64,000 nucleotides of DNA, from the NCBI GenBank assembly GCA_004322215.1, contig SCSM01000029.1, positions 1 to 64,000 of the forward strand. The letters are read 5' to 3'. The notes below the pieces were generated by a model. It was given only the letters and a program-made list of their open reading frames with translations. It was not told the DNA's origin and ran no database searches. The stretch is from Bacteroidota bacterium (GTDB lineage Bacteria; Bacteroidota; Ignavibacteria; Kapaibacteriales; UBA2268). The position numbers and the translations under genes were made by a program. How positions within the stretch are numbered: position 1 is the first letter of the stretch; every line of letters starts with the position of its first letter. Of this stretch, positions 63,312 to 64,000 are shown piece by piece.

Positions 63312-64000
63312 AAAAATTGATTATAGTATTAATCATGTTCTTTTCAACAGAGTTTCTTTATTGTGAAGACTCTCAAAATGGAATTGATTCGCTGCTAAAA
63401 CTTGATTTTAGTGTTCCGGATATACCAGCTTTAAAAGCATTAGGTAATGAAAATTCAACTATTTTAAGACCAACAACTTCCGGAGAGTTAGGAGTTCAGC
63501 TTTCAAAATTTTTTGATGGTTCAAGTTTATCTTTACCTTCAGCATTTGCTATTGAAGTCGCACCATTTCTTTTAGGAAATCAACCAGATTCAATAAATGG
63601 GTTCATAGATAGAGGAAAATTATGTGATCAATTCAAGAATAATTTCAGAGTGTCTATTGGATCCTTAAAGGATACAATTGATAATTCTACAAATATTGCA
63701 ATTGGTTTTAGGTGGACTTTTGATATTAATTTGCGAGATAAACTTAAGAAAGAGAATGAAAGGTTAGAGATTACTTCAGATTTAAATACTCAATATGAAA
63801 ATGAATATGCATATTCAATTGGACATACTTATTCTGAAGTTTTAAAAAATGACACTCTTTATAAATTAGCTAAAAAGTATGCAAGAAAGAGATTGAAAGC
63901 AATAGCTTTTAATAAACTCATTGATACAATTTGGAATACTGATAAATTAGATATTGCATTTGCAGGTGTTTTTAATTCCAAAGATTCTACTGGTATAGAA
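63308..64000 (+). CDS. Exported protein, 3' truncated by the window
   Basis: The frame begins at ATG 63308, overlapping the previous stop (ATGA), and stays open to the window end, 231 codons. It has a signal peptide (MKKLIIVLIMFFSTEFLYC). The mature part contains strands and long charged helices (GVQLSKFFDGSSLSLPSAFA, then IEVAPFLLGN near residue 90, and KKENERLEITSDLNTQYENE). The piece NIAIGFRWTFDINLRDKLKK could be a barrel strand plus periplasmic turn, so an outer-membrane protein is possible. Not enough is present to name it. Confidence 0.65.
   Translation, partial: MKKLIIVLIMFFSTEFLYCEDSQNGIDSLLKLDFSVPDIPALKALGNENSTILRPTTSGELGVQLSKFFDGSSLSLPSAFAIEVAPFLLGNQPDSINGFIDRGKLCDQFKNNFRVSIGSLKDTIDNSTNIAIGFRWTFDINLRDKLKKENERLEITSDLNTQYENEYAYSIGHTYSEVLKNDTLYKLAKKYARKRLKAIAFNKLIDTIWNTDKLDIAFAGVFNSKDSTGIE

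Noticed and set aside
1-64000. CRISPR array
   Set aside because: The only short repeats with regular structure are the palindromic elements, which are not spaced at 25-45 nt intervals, and no Cas gene was seen.

Overview
The window looks like AT-rich chromosomal DNA from a member of the Bacteroidota/Chlorobiota side of the FCB group. An uncultured Ignavibacteria- or Kapabacteria-like lineage is my best guess, inferred only from gene content. The main reason is the abundance of exported proteins ending in a type IX secretion (T9SS) type A sorting tail, with YCF48/BNR-type propellers, an IgGFc-binding domain and ASH/PKD-like modules. No rRNA, complete tRNA or CRISPR array is visible. The window starts and ends inside genes.

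Layout. (1) 1-11.5 kb: a tandem + strand array of seven T9SS-exported proteins. Their N-terminal parts differ, but their 3' ends are close to identical in DNA, and several are separated by a repeated hairpin-containing spacer. (2) 11.5-13 kb: a fragment matching the 3' end of a tRNA, next to an intact tyrosine recombinase. (3) 13.1-20.5 kb: a - strand group headed by an ECF sigma factor and a membrane anti-sigma-like protein. It continues with an outer-membrane protein, a YCF48-like lipoprotein, an M28 peptidase and an S8 subtilase. It is closed by a decayed copy of the integrase C-terminus at 20.66-20.75 kb. (4) 20.8-33 kb: a hybrid histidine kinase, a duplicated CI-like helix-turn-helix protein, a TPR membrane protein and secreted proteins. 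Many of these units are preceded by a palindrome, ATTTACATATATGTAAAT, followed after exactly 10 nt by GGAATATA. (5) 33.4-48.7 kb: an accessory region with a SLATT-like membrane protein, a secreted metallo-beta-lactamase-fold protein, a giant LVIVD-propeller/GH15-like secreted protein, a transglutaminase plus HET-C/phospholipase-C-like fusion, an SGNH hydrolase and small membrane proteins. (6) 49.4-60.4 kb: a radical SAM gene and a complete branched-chain amino-acid type (liv) ABC transporter operon. Unrelated genes sit between its parts: a membrane protein between livH and livM, a membrane-anchored beta-gamma-crystallin protein between livM and livG, and a DUF4297-like nuclease plus HerA-type ATPase pair between livG and livF. 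(7) 60.4-64 kb: another secreted protein with the same palindromic element, a small protein and a truncated exported protein.

How the genes may work together. The exported proteins would be delivered to the surface by T9SS machinery encoded elsewhere. The sigma/anti-sigma pair and the hybrid kinase are the likely local regulators. The palindromic elements suggest a small regulon, and the helix-turn-helix gene carries one in its own leader. The most notable arrangement is a nuclease + HerA pair, of the kind known from anti-phage defence, inside a nutrient-uptake operon. All functions are read from motifs by eye; no database search was run.
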